This document shows positions 15,029 to 15,436 of a stretch of 15,436 nt of DNA, one piece after another. Numbering within the stretch: the first letter of the stretch is position 1; the number at the start of each line of letters is the position of its first letter. This stretch comes from Methanosphaera sp. (lineage in GTDB: Archaea; Methanobacteriota; Methanobacteria; Methanobacteriales; Methanobacteriaceae). The notes beneath the pieces are model-generated. The model was not told the origin of the DNA. It saw only the letters and a program-made list of their open reading frames with translations, and did not search any database. Location: contig JAFRMD010000181.1 in NCBI GenBank assembly GCA_017430835.1, forward strand, positions 1-15,436, read 5' to 3'. The translations under genes and the position numbers were made by a program.

Positions 15029-15436
15029 TTAAGGATTCATTCTAACGTTTCTTTTTCCTATCTTTTCGAATATTTCTCTTTGAATAAGATAATTTATTTC
15101 TTCTTCTGTTCTTTTGACTTCTATACCATATATGTCATCCATGCAAATGTTCACCCAGTCTATTGGTGTTACTCCATTGTCAAATCCGCTGGTCTGTACT
15201 ACATGAATTACAGTATTTCGTATACTTTTGTTAAGTAACGGTTTTATGGATCTTACCTCTCTGTTTATTGGATATAATGGAAATTCTCTTTTACTGCCAT
15301 TGTCATAGTTTATTGTTATGCTTGCTGCATTCCATTCATTTTTTAATAGATATTTGCTCCAGGTGTATGGGTTTACTTCTGAATAATTTTCATGATAAGT
15401 GCAGTGACATTTTTCACATAATGTTATTCCGTTTGA
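15029..15436 (-). CDS. HNH-endonuclease-like protein, C-terminal part, cut by window edge
   Basis: The minus-strand frame is open from the window edge to the TAA at 15029 and gives 135 residues. It begins SNGITLCEKCHCTYHENY, which matches the second half of a zinc-binding HNH motif (N-G-I-x-L-C-x-x-C-H-x-x-x-H). The first His and the other Cys pair would lie outside the window. The remaining 115 residues include a beta-rich stretch and a helical end (EEEINYLIQREIFEKIGKR), not recognised. HNH proteins of this kind cut or bind DNA and occur in restriction, phage and homing contexts. It converges on the YgjP-like gene, with a terminator for each strand in the gap. Confidence 0.65.
   Translation of the reverse strand, partial: SNGITLCEKCHCTYHENYSEVNPYTWSKYLLKNEWNAASITINYDNGSKREFPLYPINREVRSIKPLLNKSIRNTVIHVVQTSGFDNGVTPIDWVNICMDDIYGIEVKRTEEEINYLIQREIFEKIGKRNVRMNP

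Overview
The window reads as chromosomal DNA of a very AT-rich methanogenic archaeon, most likely a member of the Methanobacteriaceae close to Methanosphaera. This is inferred, not proven. Supporting signs are the very low G+C, a SpoIIM/DUF95-type membrane protein, a short-unit HEAT-like repeat protein starting MALFD, a DUF2779 nuclease, archaeal TATA-like boxes, and ribosome sites of the form GGTGAT-N4-ATG. No rRNA, tRNA, CRISPR array or insertion sequence was seen.

Layout. Positions 1-850 hold the 3' end of a SpoIIM-like gene (+) facing an unknown charged helical protein (-), with a good hairpin terminator between them. Positions 851-2097 hold no intact gene, but the minus strand keeps a decayed reading frame for what looks like a multi-pass membrane protein. 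Next come a HEAT-like repeat protein (-) and, upstream of it, a nested inverted repeat that carries a consensus Shine-Dalgarno site and a 23-codon hydrophobic mini-ORF.

Positions 3430-8448 form a divergent DNA-processing pair. On the minus strand is a Cas4-like PD-(D/E)XK nuclease with cysteines for an iron-sulfur cluster, fused to a DEDD-type exonuclease (DUF2779). On the plus strand is a 1063-residue UvrD/AddA-type helicase with its own Cys-rich C-terminal PD-(D/E)XK nuclease. They share a 400-bp promoter region and may act together in DNA end processing, recombination or defence; this is inference.

Positions 9187-13865 form the most unusual part: four zinc-ribbon proteins in + - + - order, making two convergent pairs. 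The plus members are paralogues: one has an intact HELTH metallopeptidase motif, and in the other the same position reads RYLSV and the likely third zinc ligand is also gone. The two minus members each combine a zinc ribbon with a SAP-like helical stretch. I know of no described function for this set. A YgjP-like (DUF45) metallopeptidase follows at 14260, and an HNH-type protein runs off the right edge on the minus strand.

Several obvious ORF starts (GTG or TTG) should be moved to a nearby ATG, in most cases because of the ribosome site. The coordinates below use the corrected starts.
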